DNA of 64,000 nt. Source: Clostridiales bacterium (GTDB lineage Bacteria > Bacillota > Clostridia > Lachnospirales > Lachnospiraceae). Below, piece after piece: positions 35,268 to 44,623 of this stretch; position 1 is the stretch's first letter; each line of letters starts with the position of its first letter. The DNA is taken from NCBI GenBank assembly GCA_019423795.1, contig JAHZAT010000024.1:1-64000 (forward strand). Direction: 5' to 3'. The notes under the pieces are model-generated. The model saw only the letters and a list, made by a program, of their open reading frames with translations, searched no databases and was not told the DNA's origin. Made by a program: the position numbers and the translations under genes.

Positions 35268-36725
35268 CTATCTTCCTTCGATGATTTCCTGAATCAAATC
35301 TCTCTCATCCATGTGATGTTTCACACCTTTGATCTCCTGATAATCTTCATGTCCTTTTCCTGCAAGGATAATAATATCTCCTGCTCCGGCATGTTCCATA
35401 CAATATTTGATTGCTTCTTTACGGTCTGGGATTGTAACATATTCTCCATCTGCTTTATGAACACCAATCAAAATATCATTGATGATATCCATTGGTTCTT
35501 CATTTCTTGGGTTATCAGATGTTACAACAGTAAGATCTGCAAGTTTTGATGATACTTCTCCCATCTCATAACGTCTTGCTTTTGCTCTGTTTCCACCACA
35601 TCCAAATAAGCAATAGATCTTCTTTGGATTATATTTACGGATCGTTGTTAAAAGACTTTCAAGACTCATAGCGTTATGTGCATAGTCGATCATTAATGTA
35701 TAATCTCCAGGAGTCTTGATGATCTCTAAACGTCCTTTGACCTGAATTGTATTTAATGCAGATAATACATCTTCTTTGACAATTCCCATATGGCGGCAAA
35801 GAGAGATTGCTGCCAATGAATTATATACTGTAAAATCTCCAGGGATATCTACATGTACGTTATATTCCTGTTTCCCCTTAAGATCATACGCAACTCCAAG
35901 ATATCCAGGTTCCTGAATTCTTGTGATATTCTCTGCGTAGACATCATTTGTATCTTTCATTCCATAAGTTTCAATCGCACATGTATGGTCTTTGATGATT
36001 CTTTCTACATAATCATCATCTCCATTAACGATTCCCTGCTTACACTGCTGGAATAGTAAACTCTTGCAATGAATATAATCATCCATATCTTTATGCTCAT
36101 TTTCCCCAATATGGTCTTCTGCAAGGTTTGTAAAAATTCCATAATCGAATTCAAATCCACTTGTTCGATGAAGCATCAAAGCCTGTGAAGATACTTCCAT
36201 TACAACATTTTTAAGACCTGCATCTGCCATCTTACGGAAAGATTCCTGTACGATGTAAGATTCTGGTGTTGTATTGACGGATGGAATTTTTTCATCTCCA
36301 ATGATCGTCTCAATCGTTCCGATCAGTCCTGTCTTTTGTCCTGCATGTTCTAAGACTGCACGGATCATATATGTTGTTGTTGTCTTTCCTTTGGTTCCTG
36401 TGATTCCGATCGTTGTCAATTCTTCTGCCGGATATCCAAAGTATGCTGCTGACATTTCAGCTAATGCAAGTCTTGTGTTATCAAACTTGATCACTGTTAA
36501 ACTTTCTGGAACTTCTACATCTTTCTCTACAACGATCGCTGCTGCTCCAAGCTCTGCTGCCTGTGCTGCAAACTTATGTCCATCAAAAGCTGCTCCACTG
36601 ATACATACAAATACACTGCCTTTTTCAATCTTTCTTGAATCATATACTAATGTAGAAATCTCTACATCTTCACTTCCCTGTACAAGGGTATATTCTGAGC
36701 GTTCTAATAATTCTTTTAAAATCAT
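35268..36725 (-). CDS. murE: UDP-MurNAc-tripeptide synthetase, meso-diaminopimelate type
   Basis: Adds meso-diaminopimelate to UDP-MurNAc-L-Ala-D-Glu in peptidoglycan synthesis. 485 residues in three Mur-ligase domains. ATP-binding GTKGKTTTTYM (about 109-119), the HNAMSLESLL region and the specificity motif DNPR (in VTSDNPRNEEP) are seen; DNPR marks meso-DAP rather than lysine. It is not in a dcw cluster but next to dapF, which supplies its substrate. Confidence 0.97.
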   Translation of the reverse strand: MILKELLERSEYTLVQGSEDVEISTLVYDSRKIEKGSVFVCISGAAFDGHKFAAQAAELGAAAIVVEKDVEVPESLTVIKFDNTRLALAEMSAAYFGYPAEELTTIGITGTKGKTTTTYMIRAVLEHAGQKTGLIGTIETIIGDEKIPSVNTTPESYIVQESFRKMADAGLKNVVMEVSSQALMLHRTSGFEFDYGIFTNLAEDHIGENEHKDMDDYIHCKSLLFQQCKQGIVNGDDDYVERIIKDHTCAIETYGMKDTNDVYAENITRIQEPGYLGVAYDLKGKQEYNVHVDIPGDFTVYNSLAAISLCRHMGIVKEDVLSALNTIQVKGRLEIIKTPGDYTLMIDYAHNAMSLESLLTTIRKYNPKKIYCLFGCGGNRAKARRYEMGEVSSKLADLTVVTSDNPRNEEPMDIINDILIGVHKADGEYVTIPDRKEAIKYCMEHAGAGDIIILAGKGHEDYQEIKGVKHHMDERDLIQEIIEGR

Positions 36726-36760
36726 GTTCTATCTCCAATAATTCTTCTGTCTTTCTACTC

Positions 36761-37612
36761 TTAATCGTCAATTCCTGTAAGATCGATCTCACCATCAAAT
36801 ACTGTTGTTGCTGGTCCTGTCATAAAGATCGTATCTTTCTCTTCATCATATTCGATCTGAAGGTCTCCACCTAAGAGATGTACTAAGACTTTCTTTCCTG
36901 TTTTCTTATTTAAATAAGATGCATAAGCACTTGCACAGGCTCCTGTTCCGCAGGCAAGAGTTTCTCCTGCACCTCTCTCCCATACACGCATCTTAATTGT
37001 ATTTTCATCAACTACTTCGATAAATTCTGTATTCACGCGATCTGGAAACATTGGATGATTCTCAAACTTCGGTCCGATCTTCTCAATGTCAATATCTGCA
37101 ACAGAATCCACAAATACAACTCCATGAGGATTTCCCATGGAAATACATGTGATATTATATTCTTTTCCATCAACGATCACTGGCTGATCGATCACTTCTG
37201 TAAGATCATCATAGATTGCTGGAATCTTAGAAGCTTCTGTAATTGGTGCTTCCATGTCAACCTTTACCCATGTAACCTTGCCATCTTCTACTGTAAGGTC
37301 TAATTCTTTGATTCCACCCTTTGTCTCGATCGTGATCGTCGTTTTATCTGTTAGTCCATAATCATAGACATATTTAGCAATACAGCGGACACCATTTCCG
37401 CACATGGCTCCTTCAGAACCATCAGAGTTATACATGGCCATTCTAAAATCAGCCTTATCTGACGGACAGATACAGATCATTCCATCAGAACCAATTCCAA
37501 AATGCCGGTCACTGATAAATTTTGCCACTTTATTCGGGTTATTGATCTTTTCTTCTAAACAGTTTACATATACGTAGTCATTGCCACAACCGTGCATCTT
37601 TGTAAATTTCAT
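36761..37612 (-). CDS. dapF: Diaminopimelate epimerase
   Basis: Converts LL- to meso-diaminopimelate, giving the substrate for MurE, encoded just downstream, and for lysine synthesis. 283 residues. The two catalytic cysteines are in MCGNGVRCIAKY (about 72-83) and ACGTGACASAYASYL (about 223-237), with GCGNDYVYVN near the N-terminus. AAAAGGAG precedes the ATG. dapF-murE lie 35 bases apart and are probably cotranscribed. Confidence 0.97.
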   Translation of the reverse strand: MKFTKMHGCGNDYVYVNCLEEKINNPNKVAKFISDRHFGIGSDGMICICPSDKADFRMAMYNSDGSEGAMCGNGVRCIAKYVYDYGLTDKTTITIETKGGIKELDLTVEDGKVTWVKVDMEAPITEASKIPAIYDDLTEVIDQPVIVDGKEYNITCISMGNPHGVVFVDSVADIDIEKIGPKFENHPMFPDRVNTEFIEVVDENTIKMRVWERGAGETLACGTGACASAYASYLNKKTGKKVLVHLLGGDLQIEYDEEKDTIFMTGPATTVFDGEIDLTGIDD

Positions 37613-37727
37613 GTAATCAACTCCTTTTTTGTTGTTTTACGAATAAACATTTTTATTTTATCACATCAACGTGTTAATTGTACAGATACAATCTTTGAAT
37701 TTGTATTTCAAAATCAAATGATATCAT

Positions 37728-37782
37728 TACAAAAATAAATGAGGAATACTCCTTATCATCTTTGATAAAGAATACTCCTCAT
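37728..37782 (-). terminator. Terminator downstream of the aminotransferase gene
   Basis: Minus-strand stem GAGGAGTATTC-TTTATC ... GATAAGGAGTATTCCTC (37741-37780) followed by ATTTATTTTTG. It lies just past the aminotransferase stop and insulates dapF-murE. Confidence 0.85.
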
Positions 37783-37807
37783 AATATTTCTTAACGATGC
37801 ATAAATC

Positions 37808-39079
37808 TTATGCCTGTTCTAACAGTTTTTCAATTCCTGCTTTCTTTACACATACACAAAACAGATCCATTGCCTGCTGTAATTCTTCTACTGTAGGGTA
37901 AGAAGGTGCAAGTCTGATGTTACTGTCTTTTGGATCTTTCTTATATGGATATGTAGCACCTGCTCCAGTTAATGTAACTCCTGCTTCTTTGGCAAGTTCC
38001 ACCACTCTCTTTGCACATCCTGGAAGAACATCTACAGATACAAAGTATCCACCCTTTGGACTTTCCCATGAAATTAATCCGCTTCCAGCAAGTTCTTTGT
38101 CTAATGTATTAAGAACTGTCTCAAATTTAGGTTTTAAACAGTCTGCTAAAATCTGCATATGTTTTCTGATTCCATCTGCATTCTTAAAGAACTGTACATG
38201 ACGAAGCTGATTGATCTTGTCATATCCGATTGTCTGGGCTGTCATAACTTTCTTGATCTCTGCGATATTATCATCACTAGATGCAATAATAGATACTCCT
38301 GCACCTGGGAATGTAATCTTTGATGTTGAGAAGAAATAGTATGCTCTGTTATCATTTCCTGCTTCTTTACATGCATCTAAGATATTCTTAACTTTCACAT
38401 CCTCAAAGATTGGATGTACTCCATATGCATTATCCCAGAAGATTCTGAAATCTTTGGCTGCTGTCTTCATGGAAGCAAGACGGTCAACTGTCTCATCACT
38501 GTAGCAGATTCCCTGTGGGTTAGAATATTTTGGTACACACCAGATTCCTTTGATACTTTCATCTTCTGCTACTAATTTCTCTACCTGATCCATATCTGGA
38601 CCTTCTGGTGTCATATCAACTGTGATCAGTTCAAATCCTAATGTTTCTGTAACCATGAAATGTCTGTCATATCCTGGTGCTGGACATAAGAATTTTACTT
38701 TCTCAAGCTGTCCCCAAGGTTTTTCTCCTTCTGTTCCAAATACGACCAGTCTTATCATCTGATCAAACATCAGATTCAGACTTGCATTTCCTCCAACGAT
38801 GATATTCTTCGCTGGGATATCAAGCAGATCACTGAAAATCTCTTTCATCTCTGGAAGTCCATCAAGGACTCCGTAATTACGCACATCTAAGCCATCTTTT
38901 GCATGATAATCCGTCATCGTCTCAAGCATTCCATTTGCATGATCGATCTGGTCTGGTGCTGGTTTTCCTCTTGCCATGTTGAGTGAAAGATCAAGATCTT
39001 TAAATTCCTGATACTTTTTGTTTACTTCCACTTCCTGCGCCTGTAACTCTTCTTTTGACATTTCCCTAAATGATTCCAT
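37808..39079 (-). CDS. PLP-dependent aminotransferase (aspartate aminotransferase subgroup)
   Basis: Fold-type I aminotransferase of 423 residues similar to the Asp_aminotransf (PF12897) group. PLP-site features: GGNASLNLMFD (about 96-106), WDNAYGVHPIF with the pyridine-contacting Asp, and the Schiff-base Lys in FFSTSKITFPGAG. NMARGKPAPDQ at the N-terminus and the C-terminal Arg in NIRLAPSYP bind dicarboxylates. Probable reaction: aspartate plus 2-oxoglutarate to oxaloacetate plus glutamate. Its neighbourhood with dapF-murE could suggest a link to diaminopimelate synthesis, but that is conjecture. Confidence 0.85.
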   Translation of the reverse strand: MESFREMSKEELQAQEVEVNKKYQEFKDLDLSLNMARGKPAPDQIDHANGMLETMTDYHAKDGLDVRNYGVLDGLPEMKEIFSDLLDIPAKNIIVGGNASLNLMFDQMIRLVVFGTEGEKPWGQLEKVKFLCPAPGYDRHFMVTETLGFELITVDMTPEGPDMDQVEKLVAEDESIKGIWCVPKYSNPQGICYSDETVDRLASMKTAAKDFRIFWDNAYGVHPIFEDVKVKNILDACKEAGNDNRAYYFFSTSKITFPGAGVSIIASSDDNIAEIKKVMTAQTIGYDKINQLRHVQFFKNADGIRKHMQILADCLKPKFETVLNTLDKELAGSGLISWESPKGGYFVSVDVLPGCAKRVVELAKEAGVTLTGAGATYPYKKDPKDSNIRLAPSYPTVEELQQAMDLFCVCVKKAGIEKLLEQA

Positions 39080-39148
39080 TGTTGTCTTCCTTCCTTCATG
39101 TTTTTATGTTTTGTATATGTTTATGTTTTTATATTATATAAAATCTGA

Positions 39149-40159
39149 TTAATCCCATTCCAGATTTGTATGTTCCTGTTTTTTCTCACGAAGGAGTAAG
39201 TTTGAAACTTCCTCTTTTGGATCTGCATTTTCAAATAGTACTCTGTTCACTGCTTCCACGATTGGTACAGATACATTGCACTTCTTTGCAAGTCCAAGGG
39301 CTGCTTTGGCTGAATATACACCTTCTACAACCATTTTTACTTCTTTCATGGCCTCATCGGCAGTCATACCTTTTCCCATTAAGTATCCTGCTTTACGATT
39401 TCGACTATGTACACTTGTACATGTAACGATTAAATCTCCAACTCCTGTAAGTCCTGAGAATGTCTCTGGCTTTCCTCCCATGGCTTCTCCAAGACGTGTA
39501 AGCTCCGCAATTCCTCTTGTCATTAACGCTGCTTTTGTATTGTCTCCATATCCAAGACCATCAACTGTTCCGGCTGCTAATGCGATAACATTTTTTAATG
39601 CTCCTCCTAGTTCGATTCCGATAATATCTGAACTTGTGTATACACGGAATACTTTATTCATAAATACGTCCTGAAGCATCTCTGCTGTCTTTTTATTTTT
39701 TGCACCAATTACAACCGTTGTAGGAATTCCTATTCCTACTTCTTCTGCATGACTAGGTCCTGATAATACGCAAACTTCTGCATTTGGAATTTCTTCTTCG
39801 ATGATATCAGATAATGTCTTATATGTAACATCTTCAATACCTTTTGCAACATTCACAATGATCTGCCCATCTTTCACGAAAGGAGACATCTGTTTTGCGA
39901 CCGTACGAACAACTGGTGAAGGAACTGCCATAACAACAACATCTTCATCTGTTAAAGCTGTTTCAAGATCTGCTTCAATTACGATATTATCTGGTAATTT
40001 TACACCTGGTAATTTTTCCTGCTGTTCTCTCTTTGTAGAAAGCATCTCGATTTCATGTGGATCATGTGTCCATAAAGTCACCTCATGTCCATTATTTGCT
40101 AATAACACTGCAAGAGCGCTTCCCCAGCTTCCTGCACCAATAACGCTGACTTTCTTCAT
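39149..40159 (-). CDS. gpsA: Glycerol-3-phosphate dehydrogenase [NAD(P)+]
   Basis: Makes sn-glycerol 3-phosphate from dihydroxyacetone phosphate for phospholipid synthesis. 336 residues. N-terminal Rossmann GAGSWGSALAVLLANNGH (about 7-24), VNVAKGIE, the catalytic Lys in GALKNVIALAAG, and TGVGDLIVTCTS downstream. First gene after plsY in the der-plsY-gpsA operon, 14 bases from it, matching the pathway order (G3P then acylation). Confidence 0.97.
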   Translation of the reverse strand: MKKVSVIGAGSWGSALAVLLANNGHEVTLWTHDPHEIEMLSTKREQQEKLPGVKLPDNIVIEADLETALTDEDVVVMAVPSPVVRTVAKQMSPFVKDGQIIVNVAKGIEDVTYKTLSDIIEEEIPNAEVCVLSGPSHAEEVGIGIPTTVVIGAKNKKTAEMLQDVFMNKVFRVYTSSDIIGIELGGALKNVIALAAGTVDGLGYGDNTKAALMTRGIAELTRLGEAMGGKPETFSGLTGVGDLIVTCTSVHSRNRKAGYLMGKGMTADEAMKEVKMVVEGVYSAKAALGLAKKCNVSVPIVEAVNRVLFENADPKEEVSNLLLREKKQEHTNLEWD

Positions 40160-40173
40160 AGTCTTAGTTCCTC

Positions 40174-40797
40174 CTAACGTTTTACTTTCTGACCTAATTT
40201 ATTCTCAGTACCATTCATCAAACGAACAATATTTGCACGATGGCGCCAGATTGCCATGGCCGTAAAAATACATCCAACAACGACTAATTTCCAGTCTTGT
40301 GGATTGTTAAAATACAAAATAAACGGTATGATCAGTACCATGCAGATCGATCCCAATGATACATACTTTGAAATGATCGTAATGATCAAAAATACTGCTG
40401 CACAGATCAACCCAAGCTGCCAGTGAAATGCAAAAATAACTCCCCCTGTTGTTGCAATTCCTTTTCCACCTTTAAATCCAAGGTAAAACGGAAAATTATG
40501 TCCTAGTACTACTGCAAACCCTGTCAAAAGCCAAAGATAAGCTTCTCCCTCTACACCAAATGCAGGCATGATCACATATCTTGCAAGATTAACTGCCACA
40601 AGTCCTTTGGCTGCATCTCCAAGAAACGTAATGATCGCTGCTGTCTTTCCGAGGGTTCTTAATGTATTCGTTGTCCCGGAATTTCCACTTCCGTAATCTC
40701 TAATGTCGATCTTGTTTACACGCCCGACAATATATCCTGTCTGGATGCACCCAAATAAATATCCGACGATCATACACACAACAATACAAACTACCAT
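40174..40797 (-). CDS. plsY: Glycerol-3-phosphate acyltransferase PlsY
   Basis: Membrane enzyme that transfers acyl groups from acyl-phosphate to glycerol 3-phosphate, the first committed step of phospholipid synthesis. 207 residues with about five to six transmembrane helices. The three conserved loops are GSGNSGTTNTLR (about 37-48), HNFPFYLGFKGGKGIATTGG (about 99-118) and the C-terminal RHRANI. ATG overlaps the der stop (TAATG). Confidence 0.96.
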   Translation of the reverse strand: MVVCIVVCMIVGYLFGCIQTGYIVGRVNKIDIRDYGSGNSGTTNTLRTLGKTAAIITFLGDAAKGLVAVNLARYVIMPAFGVEGEAYLWLLTGFAVVLGHNFPFYLGFKGGKGIATTGGVIFAFHWQLGLICAAVFLIITIISKYVSLGSICMVLIIPFILYFNNPQDWKLVVVGCIFTAMAIWRHRANIVRLMNGTENKLGQKVKR

Positions 40798-42119
40798 TAT
40801 CTTTCCTTCCTTTCCCTCGCAATGATATGGATTGGTGTTCCTCTGAATCCAAATGTATTACGGATCTGGTTTTCAAGATATCTTGTGTATGAAAAATGCA
40901 TCAATTGACGATCATTGATAAATACAACAAATGTTGGTGGTTTCACAGAAACCTGTGTAATATAGTAAAGTTTTAATCTCTTTCCTTTGTCTGATGGTGG
41001 CTGTTTCATAGCAACCGCTTCTGTAAGAATCTCGTTTAAGACTCCTGTCTGTACACGTAATGCATGGTTCTCGATAACCATATCAAGTACATCAAAGATC
41101 TTAGGAAGTCGCTGTCCAGTCTTCGCAGAAATGAAAACAAGTTCTGCATAAGACATATAAGATAGTACTTCTCTGACCTGATTTGTAAATTTGTAAATTG
41201 TCTTATCGTTCTTCTCGATCAAATCCCATTTATTGACCGCAATGATCATACCTTTTCCGCGTTCATGTGCAATTCCTGCGATCTTGGCATCCTGTTCTGT
41301 GATTCCTTCTTCTGCATCAATAACTAAGATTGCCACATCGCAACGTTCTACAGCTGCAACAGTACGGATGACACTGTAACGTTCAATATCTTCTTTCACT
41401 CTGGCCTTCTTTCGAAGTCCCGCTGTATCGATGAATACATATTCTTTTCCATTACGTTTCACTGTTGTATCGATCGCATCTCTTGTTGTTCCAGCAATAT
41501 CAGAAACAATTAAACGATCTTCTCCTAATAACTTGTTGATCAGAGAAGATTTTCCTGCGTTTGGTTTTCCGATAATCGCAACTCTTGGTCTCTCATCTTC
41601 TTTCTCATCTGCATCCTGTGGATTACAATGAACAAGAACTTCATCTAACAGATCACCAAATCCAATCTTAGAATTTGCTGAAACTGGGAATGGCGTTCCA
41701 AGTCCCAGATTGTAAAATTCATAAGTATCCAGAACGAATTTCTCATAATTATCTACTTTGTTGACCGCTAAAACAATTGGTTTTCCAGATCGTCTTAACA
41801 TATCTGCCACCTGATAATCGGCATCAACAAGTCCCTGTCTTACGTCTGTAAGGAAGATGATCACATCAGCTGTTTCCATCGCGATCTCTGCCTGTCCTCT
41901 CATATGACTTAATAGCAGATCACCGCTATCTGGTTCAATACCGCCTGTATCAATCAATGTAAACTGGTAGTTTAACCATGTTACATCTGCATAGATACGG
42001 TCTCTTGTTACTCCCGGTGTGTCTTTTACAATTGAAATTTTTTCTCCTGCCAGTGCATTAAACAATGTAGACTTTCCTACATTGGGTCTTCCTACAATGG
42101 CAATGATCGGCTTACTCAT
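40797..42119 (-). CDS. der: Ribosome biogenesis GTPase Der
   Basis: Double-G-domain GTPase needed for 50S subunit assembly. 440 residues: first G domain with GRPNVGKSTLFNAL (about 10-23) and DTPGVTRDR, second with GKPNAGKSSLINKLL (about 185-199) and DIAGTTRDAIDT, then a C-terminal KH-like domain. Conserved operon der-plsY-gpsA of Firmicutes. GAGAGG lies upstream of ATG. Confidence 0.98.
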   Translation of the reverse strand: MSKPIIAIVGRPNVGKSTLFNALAGEKISIVKDTPGVTRDRIYADVTWLNYQFTLIDTGGIEPDSGDLLLSHMRGQAEIAMETADVIIFLTDVRQGLVDADYQVADMLRRSGKPIVLAVNKVDNYEKFVLDTYEFYNLGLGTPFPVSANSKIGFGDLLDEVLVHCNPQDADEKEDERPRVAIIGKPNAGKSSLINKLLGEDRLIVSDIAGTTRDAIDTTVKRNGKEYVFIDTAGLRKKARVKEDIERYSVIRTVAAVERCDVAILVIDAEEGITEQDAKIAGIAHERGKGMIIAVNKWDLIEKNDKTIYKFTNQVREVLSYMSYAELVFISAKTGQRLPKIFDVLDMVIENHALRVQTGVLNEILTEAVAMKQPPSDKGKRLKLYYITQVSVKPPTFVVFINDRQLMHFSYTRYLENQIRNTFGFRGTPIHIIARERKER

Positions 42120-42237
42120 AATCTATATACCTCTCTAAATGTTTCAAAAACCTGTACTGTTTCTAAGTATACCTTATCTTATGAAATTCGTCCAGTGTGA
42201 AGAATTTCACAAAATAAAATACTATTTTTATATCATA

Positions 42238-43056
42238 TTATAATACGATGAATGCTGCTAAATTCCCACGTTTTCCATGACTTGCTCTATGTGAAAATAA
42301 TAAGTCCGGATTGCAGCATGTGCAGATATCTGTAATATCTAGATTCTCTGGAAGAATTCCTGCTTCTGTTAAAATGATCTCATTTGCTTTCCAAAGATCT
42401 AACTGATATTTTCCATTTCCTTTATCATCCAGAAATTCCTTTGCATCATGTCCTGTCAGTTCTTTCTTAAATTTCTCTGCAACATCCTCGCTGACTTCAT
42501 AGCAGCTTCGACAAATTGATGGCCCGATCGCTGCAACGATATTTTCTTTTTTGCATCCAAATTCACTTTCCAAAAATCGTACCATCTTGGCACCGATCCT
42601 TCCAACTGTTCCTCTCCATCCAGAATGTGCCAATGCTGCAACCTTTTCTACAGGATCATAAAAGAATAATGGAACACAATCTGCATATCCTGTATAAAGC
42701 GGAATCCCTGGCTCATTTGTTGCAAGACCATCCATATCTTTCATGACTTTTCCGCAGTCTTCTTTTGTTACTTTATGGATTTTTGTCTCATGGATCTGAT
42801 TAGAAAACACAAGTTTTGTATGATCAAATCCAATTGCTTTCCCGATTCGCCTGAAATTTTCATCCACGGCTTCCTTTTTATCACAACGGTTATAGCTTAA
42901 ATTCAGTGTTGCAAACATCCCTTCACTGACTCCACCTATCCGAGTTGAAAATCCATGTCTGACTCCTGCTTGATCTAATTTTCTAAATGTCAGATATGGA
43001 ACATTTCCTTCATGTAATATCGTAGACTGATTGTCATTTGATTTCTTAAAATGCAT
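42238..43056 (-). CDS. pgeF: Multicopper-fold purine nucleoside enzyme (YfiH/LACC1 family, PgeF-like)
   Basis: 272-residue YfiH/LACC1-family protein. Earlier called polyphenol oxidase; family members have purine nucleoside phosphorylase and adenosine deaminase activity, and PgeF also edits peptidoglycan precursors. Zinc-site motifs are visible: SNQIHETKIHK, the Cys/His region LAHSGWRGTVGRIG (about 142-155), and CNPDLLFSHRASHGKRGN at the C-terminus. Its start overlaps the end of the yraN gene by 11 bases. Confidence 0.88.
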   Translation of the reverse strand: MHFKKSNDNQSTILHEGNVPYLTFRKLDQAGVRHGFSTRIGGVSEGMFATLNLSYNRCDKKEAVDENFRRIGKAIGFDHTKLVFSNQIHETKIHKVTKEDCGKVMKDMDGLATNEPGIPLYTGYADCVPLFFYDPVEKVAALAHSGWRGTVGRIGAKMVRFLESEFGCKKENIVAAIGPSICRSCYEVSEDVAEKFKKELTGHDAKEFLDDKGNGKYQLDLWKANEIILTEAGILPENLDITDICTCCNPDLLFSHRASHGKRGNLAAFIVL

Positions 43057-43393
43057 GTTTTATCACCCTGATCTTCTTTCCTAAAATCTCTACTACATCA
43101 AAACGCATCTGCTGTTCAAAGGATAAATGATTCTTCTTTAAATAAATCATTGCACTCTTTCGAATCTTTTGCTGTTTTCTTTGATCTACAGCCTGTGCCG
43201 GATATCCTTTTTTATCATCTTTTCTGTATTTCACTTCCACAAAAACCAATGTTTGACCTTCTTTTGCTATGATATCAATCTCTCCGACTTTCGTATAGAA
43301 GTTTTGTTCAAGAATATCATATCCTTGCTGTCCTAAAAACCAGCAGGCAATCGCTTCTGCCTTTGCCCCGGTTTCTCTGTTATTCTTCTTCAT
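43046..43393 (-). CDS. YraN-family (UPF0102) endonuclease-like protein
   Basis: 115-residue UPF0102 protein with a PD-(D/E)XK-like fold: AEAIACWFLGQQGYDILE, KVGEIDIIAKEG (Asp) and VFVEVKYRK (Glu and Lys). Biological role is not established although members associate with ribosomal and rnhB genes, as here. It lies 16 bases past rnhB. The ribosome-binding site is weak. Confidence 0.9.
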   Translation of the reverse strand: MKKNNRETGAKAEAIACWFLGQQGYDILEQNFYTKVGEIDIIAKEGQTLVFVEVKYRKDDKKGYPAQAVDQRKQQKIRKSAMIYLKKNHLSFEQQMRFDVVEILGKKIRVIKHAF

Positions 43394-43408
43394 ATTATAT
43401 AGTTCTTT

Positions 43409-44065
43409 TTATATGTATTTCTTTACAAATGTTCTTCTGTGAATATCGCAGATTCCCTGTTTTTTGATTCCTTCAATATGTGCTTTTGTTCCATATCCTT
43501 TGTTCTTTGCAAAATCATATCCCGGATAGACTGCATCATATTCTTTCATCATTCGGTCTCTTGTAACTTTTGCAACAATACTTGCCGCTGCAATTGACGC
43601 ACTTTTTGCATCACCTTTGATGATCGGTACCTGCTCGATGTCTACCTCTGGGATTGTAACTGCATCATTTAATAAAAGATCTGGTTTTACGGAAAGCTTT
43701 GAAATTGCCTGCTGCATTGCTTTATAGGTTGCCTGCAGGATATTGATCTCATCTATCACTTTCTCTGAAGACATTCCAATTCCGATTGCTACTGCTTTTT
43801 CATAAATCTCATCATATAAAAGTTCTCTTTTCTTCTCAGAAAGTTTCTTGGAATCATTCAGATATAAGATATCACAATCTTTTGGTAAAATCACTGCTGC
43901 TGCAACAACCGGACCTGCAAATGGTCCTCTTCCAACTTCATCAATTCCGCAGATGGACTGACGATCCGCATATTCTCTCTCGAAAGAAAACATTTTATAC
44001 ATTCTTTCTTTTTCAAGTCTTAACTTTTCTAATTTTCTGGCTTCTCGCTCTTCTTTCTTTGTCAT
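43409..44065 (-). CDS. rnhB: Ribonuclease HII
   Basis: Removes RNA from RNA-DNA hybrids and single ribonucleotides from DNA. 218 residues. A basic N-terminal extension (about 1-35) precedes the catalytic CGIDEVGRGPFAGPVVAAAVI (start of the Asp-Glu pair), LLNDAVTIP, and KVTRDRMM near the C-terminus. Part of the lepB-rbgA-lepB-rnhB-yraN cluster downstream of rplS. AAGGA precedes the ATG. Confidence 0.95.
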   Translation of the reverse strand: MTKKEEREARKLEKLRLEKERMYKMFSFEREYADRQSICGIDEVGRGPFAGPVVAAAVILPKDCDILYLNDSKKLSEKKRELLYDEIYEKAVAIGIGMSSEKVIDEINILQATYKAMQQAISKLSVKPDLLLNDAVTIPEVDIEQVPIIKGDAKSASIAAASIVAKVTRDRMMKEYDAVYPGYDFAKNKGYGTKAHIEGIKKQGICDIHRRTFVKKYI

Positions 44066-44075
44066 AAAATCCTTC

Positions 44076-44597
44076 CTATGGGCGGATCACTCCTGCACTC
44101 TTCCAAGGATAGAATCTAAAGACGACCCTTCCTGTAATCTCTGCCCTCTTTACTGTACCAACCTCTTTGTATCTGCTGTCATTGCTGTTATCTCTGTTAT
44201 CCCCTAGAACAAAATATTCATCTGATTTAAGATGCAGTTCTGACTTCAACTCACATGGATCCGTTGTATGATCCTTAGAATAATCTTTCACTTCTTTATT
44301 GTTCACATAAACTTTTCCTTTTGCGATCTTCACAGTTTCTCCCGGAAGTGCGATCACTCGTTTCACAAAAAACTGATCCCCGCCTTCTGGACCAGGAAAT
44401 ACGATAATTTCGTATCTTTTAGGATTACGAAAACAATATGTCAACTTATCTAACAACACTTGATCTTGGTCATGCAGCTGCGGCTCCATTGAATGCCCGC
44501 TTACTTTTGTTCTCTCTCCCACATATGTGATCATCAAAAAAGCAAATGCGATTGTGATCAGAATAGTTACCAGTAATCTTATTATACTTTTAAACAT
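44076..44597 (-). CDS. lepB: Signal peptidase I (second copy)
   Basis: Membrane-anchored serine-lysine peptidase that removes signal peptides from exported proteins. 173 residues: one N-terminal transmembrane helix (about 8-27), the catalytic Ser in VSGHSMEPQL (about 36), the catalytic Lys in FFVKRVIALPGE (about 78), and GDNRDNSNDSR. It lies on the other side of rbgA from a similar signal peptidase, so the window has two paralogues separated by one gene. Both keep all catalytic residues. Confidence 0.94.
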   Translation of the reverse strand: MFKSIIRLLVTILITIAFAFLMITYVGERTKVSGHSMEPQLHDQDQVLLDKLTYCFRNPKRYEIIVFPGPEGGDQFFVKRVIALPGETVKIAKGKVYVNNKEVKDYSKDHTTDPCELKSELHLKSDEYFVLGDNRDNSNDSRYKEVGTVKRAEITGRVVFRFYPWKSAGVIRP

Positions 44598-44623
44598 TGT
44601 TTTACCTGCCCCATAAGAGACTT